From NCBI RefSeq assembly GCF_024451105.1, contig NZ_JANGEY010000020.1, forward strand, positions 1 through 32,212: 32,212 nucleotides of DNA. The letters are read 5' to 3'. Every line of letters starts with the position of its first letter. Positions within the stretch are counted from its first letter, which is position 1. The notes beneath the pieces were generated by a model. That model was given only the letters and a program-made list of their open reading frames with translations, ran no database searches and was not told the DNA's origin. Of the stretch, positions 1-7,770 are shown one piece after another. A program made the translations under genes and the position numbers. The stretch comes from Stutzerimonas stutzeri. GTDB taxonomy: Bacteria; Pseudomonadota; Gammaproteobacteria; Pseudomonadales; Pseudomonadaceae.

Positions 1-175
1 TGTGCGAGATGGCATAGTCGATCAGCGACTTGATGACGTGCATGACCTCGTCGGCGTCGCGGGTCTTGATCGCATGGTCGATCTCCTCCAGGTACTCGAA
101 GATGCGCTTGTGCTGCTCGTCGATGATATCGATGCCGGTTTCGAATTCTGCGGTCCAGGAAATGACAAAGCTCAT
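1..175 (-). CDS. Bacteriohemerythrin, N-terminal 58 residues only (runs off the window)
   Basis: The visible part reads MSFVISWTAEFETGIDIIDE and continues through QHKRIFEYL to DYAISH at the window edge. This is the start of a bacteriohemerythrin, a four-helix-bundle protein that binds O2 at a non-haem di-iron site. His22 of the DEQHKR motif and the His of DYAISH, both expected iron ligands, are present; the remaining ligands lie outside the window. It is closely similar to the complete hemerythrin at 500-949 in protein and DNA, so the two are a tandem duplication on the same strand, this copy being downstream. The start is the ATG at 173-175. About 324 bp separate it from the upstream copy, so it may have its own promoter. 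The family call is secure; the physiological role (O2 delivery, storage or sensing) cannot be told from sequence. Confidence 0.9.
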   Translation of the reverse strand, partial: MSFVISWTAEFETGIDIIDEQHKRIFEYLEEIDHAIKTRDADEVMHVIKSLIDYAISH

Positions 176-499
176 GGCGTATATCCCTTGTCCTGTGAAC
201 GGTTGAATCGTGCTGGCGCTGTCCTGCATATCCATCGGCGACCGTGCCGCGTCGCCACACCCTCGATGGATGGCCGGGCAGGCAACGCCCGGTGGCGGGT
301 GACGGATATCAGGCTCCGGAGTCGATAGGCGTTCCTCGAGTGGCGTCGCCACGGCAGGGCTGGGGAGGGCCGGCAGGCCGGAGTGGTTGGAGTGGCATGG
401 CGTTCGTCTCTCTTGTTCTTGTTGTCGGGGACTGCTACTGCCTGCGCCGCCGGCCGGACGCCAGGCCCGGCCGGCAGGTCTGGCCGATCGCGGAAGCGA
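176..499. other. Intergenic region between two hemerythrin genes; contains a GC hairpin
   Basis: I see no supported gene here. The one clear structure is an inverted repeat with 9-bp arms at 449-457 and 467-475, about 25 bp beyond the stop of the upstream hemerythrin. It could act as a transcription terminator or a 3' mRNA-stabilising hairpin, but no T-run follows it on the minus strand. The part near 176-330 should hold the leader of the downstream hemerythrin; no promoter is convincing by eye. Confidence 0.5.
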
Positions 500-949
500 T
501 CAGCCGAAAATCTTGCCGAGCATGCGCGACACGAAGCCGCCGTCCAGGCTCTTCTTGACGAAGGGCACGTAGTGCTTGTCGTCGCGCTTGATATGGTTGG
601 TCAGCCACAGGCCGATGTCGGTGCGCACCTCGCGGGCCAGGCGGAAATGGTCTTCGCCGTTGGCCAAGCGCTCGCCGTAGCCCGCGGCGCGGGCCTTGAA
701 GGCCTCGTGCACCTGGTGGTGGGCTTCCAGCATCGGGTAGCCGGCCTTTTCCATCAGGCTTTCCTCGAAGGTGTTGTGCGAGATGGCGTAGTCGAGCAGG
801 GCCTTCACCACGTATTCGACCTCGCTGGCCGACTGGGCCTTGATCGCGTGGTCGATTTCCGCCAGGTAGTCGAAGATGCGCTTGTGCTGCTCGTCGATGA
901 TGTCGATGCCGGTGGCGTATTCGGGCGACCAGGAAATGACGAATCCCAT
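500..949 (-). CDS. Bacteriohemerythrin (149 aa)
   Basis: Single-domain bacteriohemerythrin, a cytoplasmic O2-binding protein with a non-haem di-iron centre. The full ligand set is visible: His22 (DEQHKR), His58 and Glu62 (SHNTFEE), His77 and His81 (HHQVH), and His119 with Asp124 (HIKRDD). Length and ligand spacing match stand-alone members such as the Methylococcus capsulatus protein. No signal peptide, membrane segment or fused signalling domain is present. It begins at the ATG at 947-949 and precedes a second hemerythrin (1-175) on the same strand. A GC-rich hairpin (449-475) follows the stop. A perfect CRP-family palindrome at 1095-1110 lies about 150 bp upstream of the start and could regulate it. 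The family is certain. Whether it feeds O2 to oxidases or oxygenases or buffers O2 or iron is inference. Confidence 0.95.
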   Translation of the reverse strand: MGFVISWSPEYATGIDIIDEQHKRIFDYLAEIDHAIKAQSASEVEYVVKALLDYAISHNTFEESLMEKAGYPMLEAHHQVHEAFKARAAGYGERLANGEDHFRLAREVRTDIGLWLTNHIKRDDKHYVPFVKKSLDGGFVSRMLGKIFG

Positions 950-1093
950 GGAAAATTTCCTTGCTGTAAACGTTTCGACTTACTTTTAGTGGTTTTTCTG
1001 TAAGCCCCACGTGAAGGAGCGTGGGCTTTCAGTATCACGATGCCGGGGGAAAGGCCATAGTCCGTCTGTGGACTTTGTCGCAAACCCCTGCTT

Positions 1094-1111
1094 TTGTGAG
1101 TTGTATCACAA
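1094..1111. promoter_or_regulatory. CRP/Vfr-family operator-like palindrome
   Basis: The sequence TTGTGA-N6-TCACAA is a perfect palindrome that matches the CRP/Vfr core TGTGA-N6-TCACA (1095-1099 and 1106-1110). It sits in the 324-bp divergent spacer (950-1273) between the minus-strand hemerythrin and the plus-strand cobalamin riboswitch, so it could serve either direction. The spacer also has an imperfect hairpin near 1001-1031 and AT-rich DNA at 960-1000 next to the hemerythrin start. No gene is visible in the spacer. The match is seen directly; the regulator is inferred. Confidence 0.5.
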
Positions 1112-1273
1112 GCTGCCAGTTGCCGCCGCAGGCCCGATCCGGACGCCCGGAGCAATCGCGCGGATGCGCCCGCCCTCCCGTTGCGGGCCGCAGGCTCCGT
1201 GCGATAACCCCGGTCCAGACGCCGCGCAGGTTTGACGCCGGCCCGCCGAGCCACTAACCTCCGCCGCCTGCCT

Positions 1274-1510
1274 CAGGTGCCCCCCAGCCAAGGCTCGGAG
1301 GGGTGAAACAGGGAAGCCGGTGCGTATGCTGATGCAAGTCGCATACCAGTCCGGCGCTGCCCCCGCAACGGTAGGCGAGTCGAGAAGTCACACCGGCGGC
1401 CGCGACGTTCCAGCAACGTCGCGGCCGCCAGGCCACTGTGTCCAGACACGGGAAGGCGTGGCTTCGGGAGTCTGCGGACGCCACTCGCAAGCCCGGAGAC
1501 CGGCCTGTCG
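1274..1510 (+). promoter_or_regulatory. Cobalamin (adenosylcobalamin) riboswitch
   Basis: The conserved blocks of the cobalamin riboswitch occur in order: a GGTGC block near 1276, the AGGGAAGCCGGTG block near 1310-1322, GCTGCCCCCGCAACGGTA near 1357-1374, GGGAAGG near 1450-1456, and the B12 box AAGCCCGGAGACCGGCC near 1490-1506. It lies upstream of a TonB-dependent receptor that heads the cobalamin operon, the usual arrangement in proteobacteria. High adenosylcobalamin is expected to lower expression of the receptor and probably of the co-transcribed genes to 12475. The expression platform is annotated separately. Confidence 0.95.
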
Positions 1511-1592
1511 CATCCACGGTATCGCGGAGGGCGTTACCCGTCGGCTGTACGGCGCCTTTTCTCCCGGCGTGGCCGTGCCTCGTCGTCGGGTC

Positions 1593-1640
1593 CTCCGCAT
1601 GCCTTCGCAAGCCTATCGCGCGGGTGAGCGCGATGCGGAG
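1593..1640 (+). promoter_or_regulatory. Ribosome-binding-site-sequestering hairpin (riboswitch expression platform)
   Basis: CTCCGCAT at 1593-1600 is exactly complementary to ATGCGGAG at 1633-1640, which contains the GGAG ribosome-binding site of btuB (ATG at 1649). Inside it a second stem pairs ATCGCGC (1615-1621) with GCGCGAT (1628-1634); the inner and outer stems overlap by two bases at AT 1633-1634, so they form one nested structure. This would hide the ribosome-binding site and suggests translational control by the upstream riboswitch. The pairing is seen directly; the switching mechanism is inference. Confidence 0.6.
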
Positions 1641-1648
1641 AGTGATCG

Positions 1649-3529
1649 ATGAGCCATGCCCTTCTGCGGCCGACCCTGGTCGTGCTGTGTAGCCTTTCCG
1701 CCATTCCGGCCCTGGCGCGCGAGGCGCTGTCGGTAGAGCCCCTGCTGGTGACGGCCAGTCGCACCGCGCAGACCGCCGGCGAGTCGCTGGCCGCGGTGAC
1801 CGTGATCGAGCGCGCCGAGATCGAGCGCCGCCAGGCGGCGTCGCTGCCCGAGCTGCTGCGCGGCCTGCCCGGCGTGGCGCTGGCCAACAACGGTGGGGCG
1901 GGCAAGAACACTTCGCTGTTCCTGCGCGGCAGCGAGTCCGACCATGTGCTGGTGCTGATCGACGGCGTCAAGGTCGGCTCGGCTACCAGCGGCAGCGCCG
2001 CCCTCCAGGACCTGCCGGTCGAGCTGATCGAGCGCATCGAGATCGTCCGCGGCCCGCGCTCCAGCCTGTACGGTTCCGAGGCCATCGGCGGGGTGATCCA
2101 GATCTTCACCCGCCGGGACGGCGGCGCCGGCCTGCACCCGTTTCTCTCCGCCGGCACCGGCACCCACGACAGCCACGCCGCCAGCGCCGGCCTGACCGGG
2201 CGTGCCGCTTCGAGCTGGTTCAGCCTCGGCCTGTCGGCCAGCGACACCGACGGCATCAACGTCAAGCCGCGCAGCACCAGCGGCTACGAGGACGACAGCG
2301 ACGGCTACCGCAACCGGTCCGCCGTGCTGCGCGCCGGCCATCGCTTCGCCGGCGGCCTGGAGCTGGACGGCAGCTTCCTGCAGGCGAAGTCGCACAACGA
2401 CTACGACCAGGTGAATCGCACGCGGACTGCCGGCTTCGGCGCCCGCGCCGACGGCGTGCAGCGGGTCGCCGCGCTGCGCGCGCGATTCGCCCCGCTCGAG
2501 CCCTGGCTGGCGACCCTGCAGGTCGGGCGCAGCGAGGACAGGTCGGACGCCTTTCAGGATGGCCGCTTCGCTTCGCGCTACGACACCCGTCGCGACAGCC
2601 TGTCCTGGCAGAACGATCTGCGCCTGGCCGACGGGCACGGCCTGGTGCTGGGCGTCGACCGGCAGAACGACCGGATCTCGACCGTCACCCCGAACCGCCA
2701 GCCCTACGCCGAGCGCTCGCGCGACAACCGCGGTCACTTCGCCCAGTACCTCGGTAGTGCCGGCCGCCACGACTGGCAGCTGGCGCTGCGCCGCGACGAC
2801 AATGAACAGTTCGGCGACCACGAGACCGGCAGCCTGGCCTGGGGCTATGCGCCGAGCGCCGCGTTGCGCGCCCGGGCCAGCTACGGCACGGCCTTCAAGG
2901 CGCCGACCTTCAACGAGCTGTACTACCCGGGCTACGGCAATCCGCAGCTGGCGGCGGAACGCTCGCGCAGCGCCGAGCTGGGGCTGAGCGGCCGGCATGG
3001 CTGGGGCGACTGGTCGGCGAGCCTCTACCGCACCCGCATCGACGACCTGATCGGCAGCGTCCGCGTCGACGGCCAGAGCCGGGCGCAGGGCGTGGACGAG
3101 GCGCGTATCCGCGGTCTCGAGCTGCAGTTCGGCGGCGCGCTGCACGGCTGGCTGTGGCGCGCCGGTTACGCGCTGACGGACGCCGAGAACCGCTCCCGGC
3201 GCAGCAGCGCCGCGGGCATCGCCTACCGCGGCAAGGAGCTCAACCGGCGCCCCGGGCAGACTTTCGCGCTCGACCTCGACCGCGTCTTCGGCCGTTTCGG
3301 CGCCGGCGCGACGCTCTACGCCCAGGGCTCGGCCTACGACGATCCGGAGAACCGGGCCGAGCTGTCCGGTTTCGCGACCCTCGATCTGCGCGGCGAATAC
3401 CGCCTCGACGACGAATGGCGGCTGCAGGCGCGGGTGACCAACCTGCTCGATGCCGACTACCAGACCGCTGCCGGCTTCAACCAGCCCGGCCAGGCGGTCC
3501 ACCTGACCGTGCGCTACCAGGCGCTCTGA
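1649..3529 (+). CDS. btuB: TonB-dependent vitamin B12 outer-membrane receptor
   Basis: Outer-membrane beta-barrel that takes up cobalamin or other corrinoids using TonB energy. Residues 1-23 form a signal peptide ending ALA. A TonB box-like stretch (EPLLVTAS) follows at about residues 30-37. The plug domain covers about 40-155, with SLPELLRGLPGV, the FLRGSESDHVLVLIDGV block and the typical plug ending IEIVRGPRSSLYGSEAIGG. The rest is a 22-strand-type barrel ending in the strand VHLTVRYQAL. At 626 residues it has the usual size for BtuB. The ATG at 1649 is preceded by GGAG at 1637-1640, which is sequestered in a hairpin. The cobalamin riboswitch directly upstream and the cobalamin biosynthesis genes downstream make the substrate assignment strong. 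A 44-bp gap separates it from the small membrane protein gene. Confidence 0.93.
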   Translation: MSHALLRPTLVVLCSLSAIPALAREALSVEPLLVTASRTAQTAGESLAAVTVIERAEIERRQAASLPELLRGLPGVALANNGGAGKNTSLFLRGSESDHVLVLIDGVKVGSATSGSAALQDLPVELIERIEIVRGPRSSLYGSEAIGGVIQIFTRRDGGAGLHPFLSAGTGTHDSHAASAGLTGRAASSWFSLGLSASDTDGINVKPRSTSGYEDDSDGYRNRSAVLRAGHRFAGGLELDGSFLQAKSHNDYDQVNRTRTAGFGARADGVQRVAALRARFAPLEPWLATLQVGRSEDRSDAFQDGRFASRYDTRRDSLSWQNDLRLADGHGLVLGVDRQNDRISTVTPNRQPYAERSRDNRGHFAQYLGSAGRHDWQLALRRDDNEQFGDHETGSLAWGYAPSAALRARASYGTAFKAPTFNELYYPGYGNPQLAAERSRSAELGLSGRHGWGDWSASLYRTRIDDLIGSVRVDGQSRAQGVDEARIRGLELQFGGALHGWLWRAGYALTDAENRSRRSSAAGIAYRGKELNRRPGQTFALDLDRVFGRFGAGATLYAQGSAYDDPENRAELSGFATLDLRGEYRLDDEWRLQARVTNLLDADYQTAAGFNQPGQAVHLTVRYQAL

Positions 3530-3573
3530 TCCCCCGGCGCCCGCGTCGGCCCATTCCAGCAAGGAGTTTCCAC

Positions 3574-4146
3574 ATGCTCGACCTGTCTCCCCGCAGCCGC
3601 CTGGCCATCGGCCTCGCCCTGGCCTTGTTGCTGGCCGCAACCCGCGGCCGGCATTTCGGCGCGATCGACCTGCCCAGCGCCTCCTGGGCGGTGTTCTTCC
3701 TCGCCGGCGCCCTGCTGCCGGCGCGCTGGGCCTTCCCGGCGCTGTTCCTCGAGGCGGTCGCCCTGGACCTGGCTGCCGTCACCTGGGGCGGGGCCAGCAA
3801 CTGGTGCCTGACCGTCGCCTACTGGCTGCTGCTGCCGGCCTACGCCGCGCTGTGGTACGGCGGTCGCCTGTATGCCCGCCTGCACCGCGATGCGCTGGAC
3901 ACGCTGCCGCGCCTGCTCGGCTGTCTGCTGGGCTCCAGCCTGGCCTGCCACCTGCTGTCCAGCGGCGGCTTCTACTTCTTCTCCGGCCGCTACCCCGAGG
4001 CCAGCCTGGCCGGCTTCCTGCCGCGCATCGCCGCCTACTGGCCGCAGTCGTTGGCGGCGCTGGCGCTCTACGTCGGTCTCGCCGCGCTGCTGCTGGCCGC
4101 CGGCCCGGCCCGGAAGCAGGCCCGTGGCGTGGAGGCAAGCCGATGA
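3574..4146 (+). CDS. btuM: Candidate BtuM-type inner-membrane vitamin B12 transporter (190 aa)
   Basis: Small integral membrane protein with about six hydrophobic segments, near residues 9-24, 36-54, 56-72, 79-96, 112-128 and 157-177. Size, context (right behind riboswitch and btuB) and sequence pattern fit BtuM, a solitary S-component-like cobalamin transporter studied in Thiobacillus denitrificans. From memory, that protein binds cobalt through Cys80 and removes cyanide from cyanocobalamin, with conserved His28, Asp67, Tyr85 and Arg153. Here His27, Asp65, Cys78, Tyr83 and Arg151 fall at nearly the same positions and spacing. The start is the ATG at 3574 with AAGGAG at 3561-3566; an open frame continues upstream inside btuB but is not coding. 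The stop overlaps the cobO start by four bases (ATGA), so they are translationally coupled. No energy-coupling module or BtuCDF transporter is visible nearby. An unrelated cobalt-related membrane protein remains possible. Confidence 0.72.
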   Translation: MLDLSPRSRLAIGLALALLLAATRGRHFGAIDLPSASWAVFFLAGALLPARWAFPALFLEAVALDLAAVTWGGASNWCLTVAYWLLLPAYAALWYGGRLYARLHRDALDTLPRLLGCLLGSSLACHLLSSGGFYFFSGRYPEASLAGFLPRIAAYWPQSLAALALYVGLAALLLAAGPARKQARGVEASR

Positions 4147-4757
4147 GCCGCGCGGAACTGCAGCGCGACCAGCGCCACAAGGCGCGCATGCAGCGCAAGA
4201 AGGCGGTGGTCGATGCGAAGATCGCCGAGGCCGGTGACCAGCGTGGCCTGCTGCTGGTCAACACCGGCAATGGCAAGGGCAAGAGCAGCGCGGCCTTCGG
4301 CATGCTGGCGCGCACCCTCGGCCACGGCCTCAAGGCCGGCGTGGTGCAGTTCATCAAGGGCGCGGCCAGCACTGGCGAGGAAGCCTTCTTCCGTCGCTTC
4401 CCCGCGGAGGTGCGCTACCACGTGATGGGCGAGGGCTTCACCTGGGAGACCCAGGACCGCCAGCGCGACATGCACAAGGCCGAACAGGCCTGGTCGGTCG
4501 CCCGCGAATTGCTGCAGGATCCGCAGATCGCTCTGGTGGTGCTCGACGAACTGAACATCGCCCTCAAATATGGCTACCTGCCGCTGGAGCGGGTGCTGGC
4601 CGACCTCGCCGCGCGCCCGCCCATGCAGCATGTGGTGGTCACCGGGCGCGGCGCCCCGCCGGGACTGGTCGAGGCCGCCGACACGGTCAGCGAAATCGGC
4701 CTGGTCAAGCATGCCTTCCAGGCGGGGGTGAAGGCGCAGCGGGGCGTGGAGTTCTGA
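4143..4757 (+). CDS. cobO: Cob(I)yrinic acid a,c-diamide adenosyltransferase
   Basis: CobO/BtuR/CobA-type corrinoid adenosyltransferase, which uses ATP to place the upper 5'-deoxyadenosyl ligand on cob(I)alamin precursors in the cytoplasm. The 204-residue length is normal. The P-loop GNGKGKS is at residues 42-48, after a basic N-terminal helix rich in Arg, Lys and Gln typical of the family. A Walker-B-like LVVLDE is at 131-136, followed by NIALKYGYL. The C-terminal VVVTGRGAPP and ADTVSEI blocks are also characteristic. The start ATG overlaps the preceding btuM stop (ATGA). The next gene, cobB, starts 112 bp downstream; that gap holds no gene and no clear terminator. Confidence 0.95.
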   Translation: MSRAELQRDQRHKARMQRKKAVVDAKIAEAGDQRGLLLVNTGNGKGKSSAAFGMLARTLGHGLKAGVVQFIKGAASTGEEAFFRRFPAEVRYHVMGEGFTWETQDRQRDMHKAEQAWSVARELLQDPQIALVVLDELNIALKYGYLPLERVLADLAARPPMQHVVVTGRGAPPGLVEAADTVSEIGLVKHAFQAGVKAQRGVEF

Positions 4758-4869
4758 TGCGCCTCGCCAGCCCGGCTGCGGATGCGAATTTTTCTCGCCC
4801 ACAGCGGTCAGTCAAGGCAACCCGGTCGCAAATGAATGCGTGCCTGTCCGTGTCCGTATGGAGTAGCCC

Positions 4870-6165
4870 ATGAATACCCCCCGTCACTGTCCCGCCCTGC
4901 TGATCGCCGCCCCCGCCTCGGGGCAGGGCAAGACCACCGTCACCGCCGCGCTGGCGCGCCATCACGTCAAGCGGGGGCGGCGCGTGCGGGTGTTCAAGTG
5001 CGGGCCGGACTTCCTCGACCCGATGATCCTCGCCCAGGCCTGCGGCGCGCCGGTGGACTCCCTCGACCTCTGGCTGGTCGGCGAGGAGGAGTGTCGCCGG
5101 CGGCTGTGGCTGGCGGCGGGGGAGGCCGACCTGATCCTCGTCGAGGGGGTGATGGGGCTGTTCGACGGCACGCCCTCGGCCGCCGACCTGGCGCGGCATT
5201 TCGGCGTGCCGGTGCTGGCGGTGATCGACGGCACGGCGATGGCGCAGACCTTCGCCGCCGTCGCCCACGGCCTGGCCAGCTATCGGAGCGACCTGCCGTT
5301 CGCCGGGGTGCTGGCCAACCGGGTCGGCAGCGCGCGGCACGCCGAGATCCTGCGCGACTGCCTGCCGGCGCACCTGAACTGGTATGGCGCGCTGCCGCGC
5401 GCTGCCGCCATCGAACTGCCCGGCCGCCATCTCGGCCTGGTGCAGGCCGAGGAGCTGACCGACCTCGACGCCCGTCTGGACGCCGCCGCCGCTGCCCTGG
5501 CGACCAGCGCCGGGCCGGGGCTGCCGGCGCCGGTCGCGTTCGCCGCGCCGGAGCCGCTCAGCCACTCGCCGCTGCTGCGCGGCGTGCGCATCGGCGTGGC
5601 CCGCGACGCCGCCTTCGCCTTCGTCTACCCGGCCAACCTCGACCTGCTGCGCGCGCTGGGTGCCGAGCTGGTATTCTTCTCGCCGCTGGAGGACCGGCAG
5701 TTGCCGGCGGTGGACAGCCTGTACCTGCCGGGCGGCTATCCGGAGCTGTACCTCGAGCGGCTGGCCGGCAACGTGGCCATGCACGTGGCGATTCGCGCCC
5801 ACCATGCGGCCGGCAAGCCGATCCTCGCCGAGTGCGGCGGCATGCTCTACCTGCTCGAGGCGCTGACCGACCTGGAGGGCAGGCGCAGCCCCATGCTCGG
5901 CCTGCTGCCCGGCGAGGCGGTCATGCAGCCGAAGCTGGTCGCGCTGGCCATGCAGGAAATCGAGCTGGACGGCGAGCGCCTGCGCGGGCACAGCTACCAT
6001 CACTCGCGGATGGACTGCGCGCTGCAACCGGTCGCCCACGGCGAGTGCCCCAACTACCGACGGGTGAGCGAGCCGCTGTACCGCAGCGGCCGGCTGACCG
6101 CCAGCTACATCCACTTCTACCTGCCCTCGGCACCGCGCGCCGCCGCCGCGCTGCTCAGGCCCTGA
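4870..6165 (+). CDS. cobB: Cobyrinic acid a,c-diamide synthase (CobB/CbiA family)
   Basis: Glutamine-dependent amidotransferase that converts (hydrogeno)cobyrinic acid to its a,c-diamide using ATP. The N-terminal domain is a dethiobiotin-synthetase-like ATPase with the P-loop APASGQGKTT at residues 14-23 and KCGPDFLDP at 43-51. The C-terminal half is a class I glutaminase-like domain with LPGGYPEL at 287-294, the nucleophile Cys322 in ECGGMLYL, and the HSYHHS block near 374-379. Its 431 residues are normal. The ATG at 4870 is preceded by GGAG at 4860-4863. It is followed closely by bluB. Corrin-ring genes are not in this window, so whether the organism uses the aerobic or anaerobic early pathway cannot be seen; the name covers both the CobB and CbiA reactions. 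Confidence 0.93.
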   Translation: MNTPRHCPALLIAAPASGQGKTTVTAALARHHVKRGRRVRVFKCGPDFLDPMILAQACGAPVDSLDLWLVGEEECRRRLWLAAGEADLILVEGVMGLFDGTPSAADLARHFGVPVLAVIDGTAMAQTFAAVAHGLASYRSDLPFAGVLANRVGSARHAEILRDCLPAHLNWYGALPRAAAIELPGRHLGLVQAEELTDLDARLDAAAAALATSAGPGLPAPVAFAAPEPLSHSPLLRGVRIGVARDAAFAFVYPANLDLLRALGAELVFFSPLEDRQLPAVDSLYLPGGYPELYLERLAGNVAMHVAIRAHHAAGKPILAECGGMLYLLEALTDLEGRRSPMLGLLPGEAVMQPKLVALAMQEIELDGERLRGHSYHHSRMDCALQPVAHGECPNYRRVSEPLYRSGRLTASYIHFYLPSAPRAAAALLRP

Positions 6166-6199
6166 GTTTCCGGAGACCCTGCAGGCCCGGCCTGCGCCC

Positions 6200-6865
6200 A
6201 TGAGCGAATCCCCCGCCAATCCCCACGCCTTCGGCGCCGCCGAGCGCGCCGCGGTGTACCGCGCCATCGCCGAGCGTCGCGACATGCGCCACTTCAGCGG
6301 CGGCAGCGTGGCCCCCGAGCTGCTCGAGCGCCTGCTGCAGGCCGCCCACCGGGCGCCCAGCGTCGGCCTGATGCAGCCGTGGCGCTTCGTCCGCATCAGC
6401 GACCGCGCGCTGCGCCGGCAGATCCGCGCGCTGGTCGAGGCCGAGCGGCTGCGTACCGCCGAGGCGCTCGGCGAGCGCGGCGACGAGTTCATGCGCCTCA
6501 AGGTCGAGGGCGTCGAGGACAGCGCCGAGCTGCTGGTGGCCTGCCTGATGGACGGCCGCGAGCGCTTTGTGTTCGGCCGCCGCACCCTGCCGCAGATGGA
6601 CCTGGCTTCGCTGTCCTGCGCGATCCAGAACCTCTGGCTGGCCGCCCGCGCGGAGGGCCTGGGCATGGGCTGGGTGTCGTTGTTCGACCCCGTTGCGCTG
6701 GCCGAGCTGCTCGGCCTGCCGGACGGCGCCGAGCCGCTGGCGCTGCTCTGCCTCGGCCCGGTCCGCGAGTTCTACCCGCGGCCGATGCTGGTGGAGGAGG
6801 GCTGGGCCGAGGAGCAGCCGCTGGCCGCGATGCTCTACGAGAATCGCTGGGGACGACAGCCATGA
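6200..6865 (+). CDS. bluB: 5,6-dimethylbenzimidazole synthase
   Basis: BluB breaks down reduced FMN with O2 to make 5,6-dimethylbenzimidazole, the lower ligand of cobalamin. The 221-residue protein has the nitroreductase-like fold signatures: [10 protein letters not shown] near residues 27-36, the [13 protein letters not shown] block near 51-63, and a C-terminal [11 protein letters not shown] block. These are typical of BluB rather than of NAD(P)H nitroreductases, and the position between cobB and cbiB supports it. The ATG at 6200 has only a weak ribosome-binding site. The stop overlaps the cbiB start (ATGA). Because the reaction needs O2, it implies that the lower ligand can be made under aerobic or microaerobic conditions. 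Confidence 0.93.
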   Translation: MSESPANPHAFGAAERAAVYRAIAERRDMRHFSGGSVAPELLERLLQAAHRAPSVGLMQPWRFVRISDRALRRQIRALVEAERLRTAEALGERGDEFMRLKVEGVEDSAELLVACLMDGRERFVFGRRTLPQMDLASLSCAIQNLWLAARAEGLGMGWVSLFDPVALAELLGLPDGAEPLALLCLGPVREFYPRPMLVEEGWAEEQPLAAMLYENRWGRQP

Positions 6866-7770
6866 GCCTGGGGCTGGCCCTGTGCGCCGGGGTGGCGCTG
6901 GACGTCGCCCTCGGCGAGCCGCGCCGCCATCACCCGCTGGTGCTGTTCGGCCGCCTGGCCGAGCGCCTCGAGGCGCGCCTCAACGCCCACGGCGGCGGCT
7001 GGCGCAGCCACGGCGTCAGCGCCTGGTGCCTGGCGGTGCTGCCGCTGGTGCTGCTGACCTGGCTGCTGGTGCAACTGCCGCTGCTCGGCGGCCTGCTGGA
7101 GATCCTCGCCCTGTACGCCGCGCTCGGCCTGCGCAGCCTGCACGAGCACGCGCTGCCGGTGCTCGACGCGCTGCGCCGCGGCGACCTGCCGGCGGCGCGC
7201 GACGGCGTGGCGCGGGTGGTCAGCCGCGATAGCGCCGCGCTGGATGAGCACGGCGTGGCCCGCGCCGCCACCGAGTCGGTGCTGGAGAACGGCAGCGACG
7301 CGGTGTTCGCCGCGCTGTTCTGGTTCGCCGTGGCCGGCGCGCCGGGCGTGGTGCTCTACCGCCTGGCCAACACCCTCGACGCCATGTGGGGCTACCGCAC
7401 CCCACGCTTCGAGCGTTTCGGCTGGGCGGCGGCGCGCATCGACGATCTACTCAACTATGTGCCGGCGCGGCTCACCGCGCTGACCTACGCGCTGCTCGGC
7501 CGGACCCGCCGCGCGCTGGCCTGCTGGCGCCGCCAGGCGCCGCAGTGGGACAGCCCCAACGCCGGCCCGGTGATGGCCGCCGGGGCCGGCGCGCTGGGCG
7601 TCGAGCTGGGCGGCGCGGCGGTCTACCACGGCGAACGCCACGCCCGGCCGACCCTCGGCGAGGGCGCGCCGGCCGACGCCGAGAGCATCGCCGGCGCGCT
7701 CAGCCTGCTGCGCCGCGGCGTGCTGCTGTGGCTGGTGCTCGCGCTGCTCGGAGGCTGGCTGCATGCTTGA
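6862..7770 (+). CDS. cbiB: Adenosylcobinamide-phosphate synthase CbiB (CobD in the Pseudomonas naming)
   Basis: Inner-membrane protein that attaches the aminopropanol-phosphate arm to adenosylcobyric acid, giving adenosylcobinamide phosphate. The 302 residues contain several hydrophobic segments, near 3-16, 54-72, 75-92, 148-168 and at the C-terminus. Family blocks are visible: [17 protein letters not shown] at 14-30, [11 protein letters not shown] at 136-146, [10 protein letters not shown] at 170-179, and the [15 protein letters not shown] segment. The ATG overlaps the bluB stop by four bases. The C-terminus overlaps the start of the next gene by eight bases, which implies translational coupling with the enzyme that makes its aminopropanol phosphate substrate. 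Confidence 0.94.
   Translation: MSLGLALCAGVALDVALGEPRRHHPLVLFGRLAERLEARLNAHGGGWRSHGVSAWCLAVLPLVLLTWLLVQLPLLGGLLEILALYAALGLRSLHEHALPVLDALRRGDLPAARDGVARVVSRDSAALDEHGVARAATESVLENGSDAVFAALFWFAVAGAPGVVLYRLANTLDAMWGYRTPRFERFGWAAARIDDLLNYVPARLTALTYALLGRTRRALACWRRQAPQWDSPNAGPVMAAGAGALGVELGGAAVYHGERHARPTLGEGAPADAESIAGALSLLRRGVLLWLVLALLGGWLHA

Noticed and set aside
1001-1031. Hairpin AGCC(C)CACG...CGTGGGCT as a terminator
   Set aside because: No gene ends into it in the right direction with a following T-run; it lies in the hemerythrin leader and has a bulge.
3154-3573. Extended N-terminus of the BtuM candidate inside btuB
   Set aside because: Overlaps the barrel-coding region in another frame, is Arg/Pro-rich, and the ATG at 3574 has a good AAGGAG site.
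1613-3640. Long minus-strand open frame (675 codons) opposite btuB
   Set aside because: It is antisense to a clear TonB-dependent receptor, has a skewed Ala/Gly/Arg/Gln composition typical of GC-rich shadow frames, and shows no domain.
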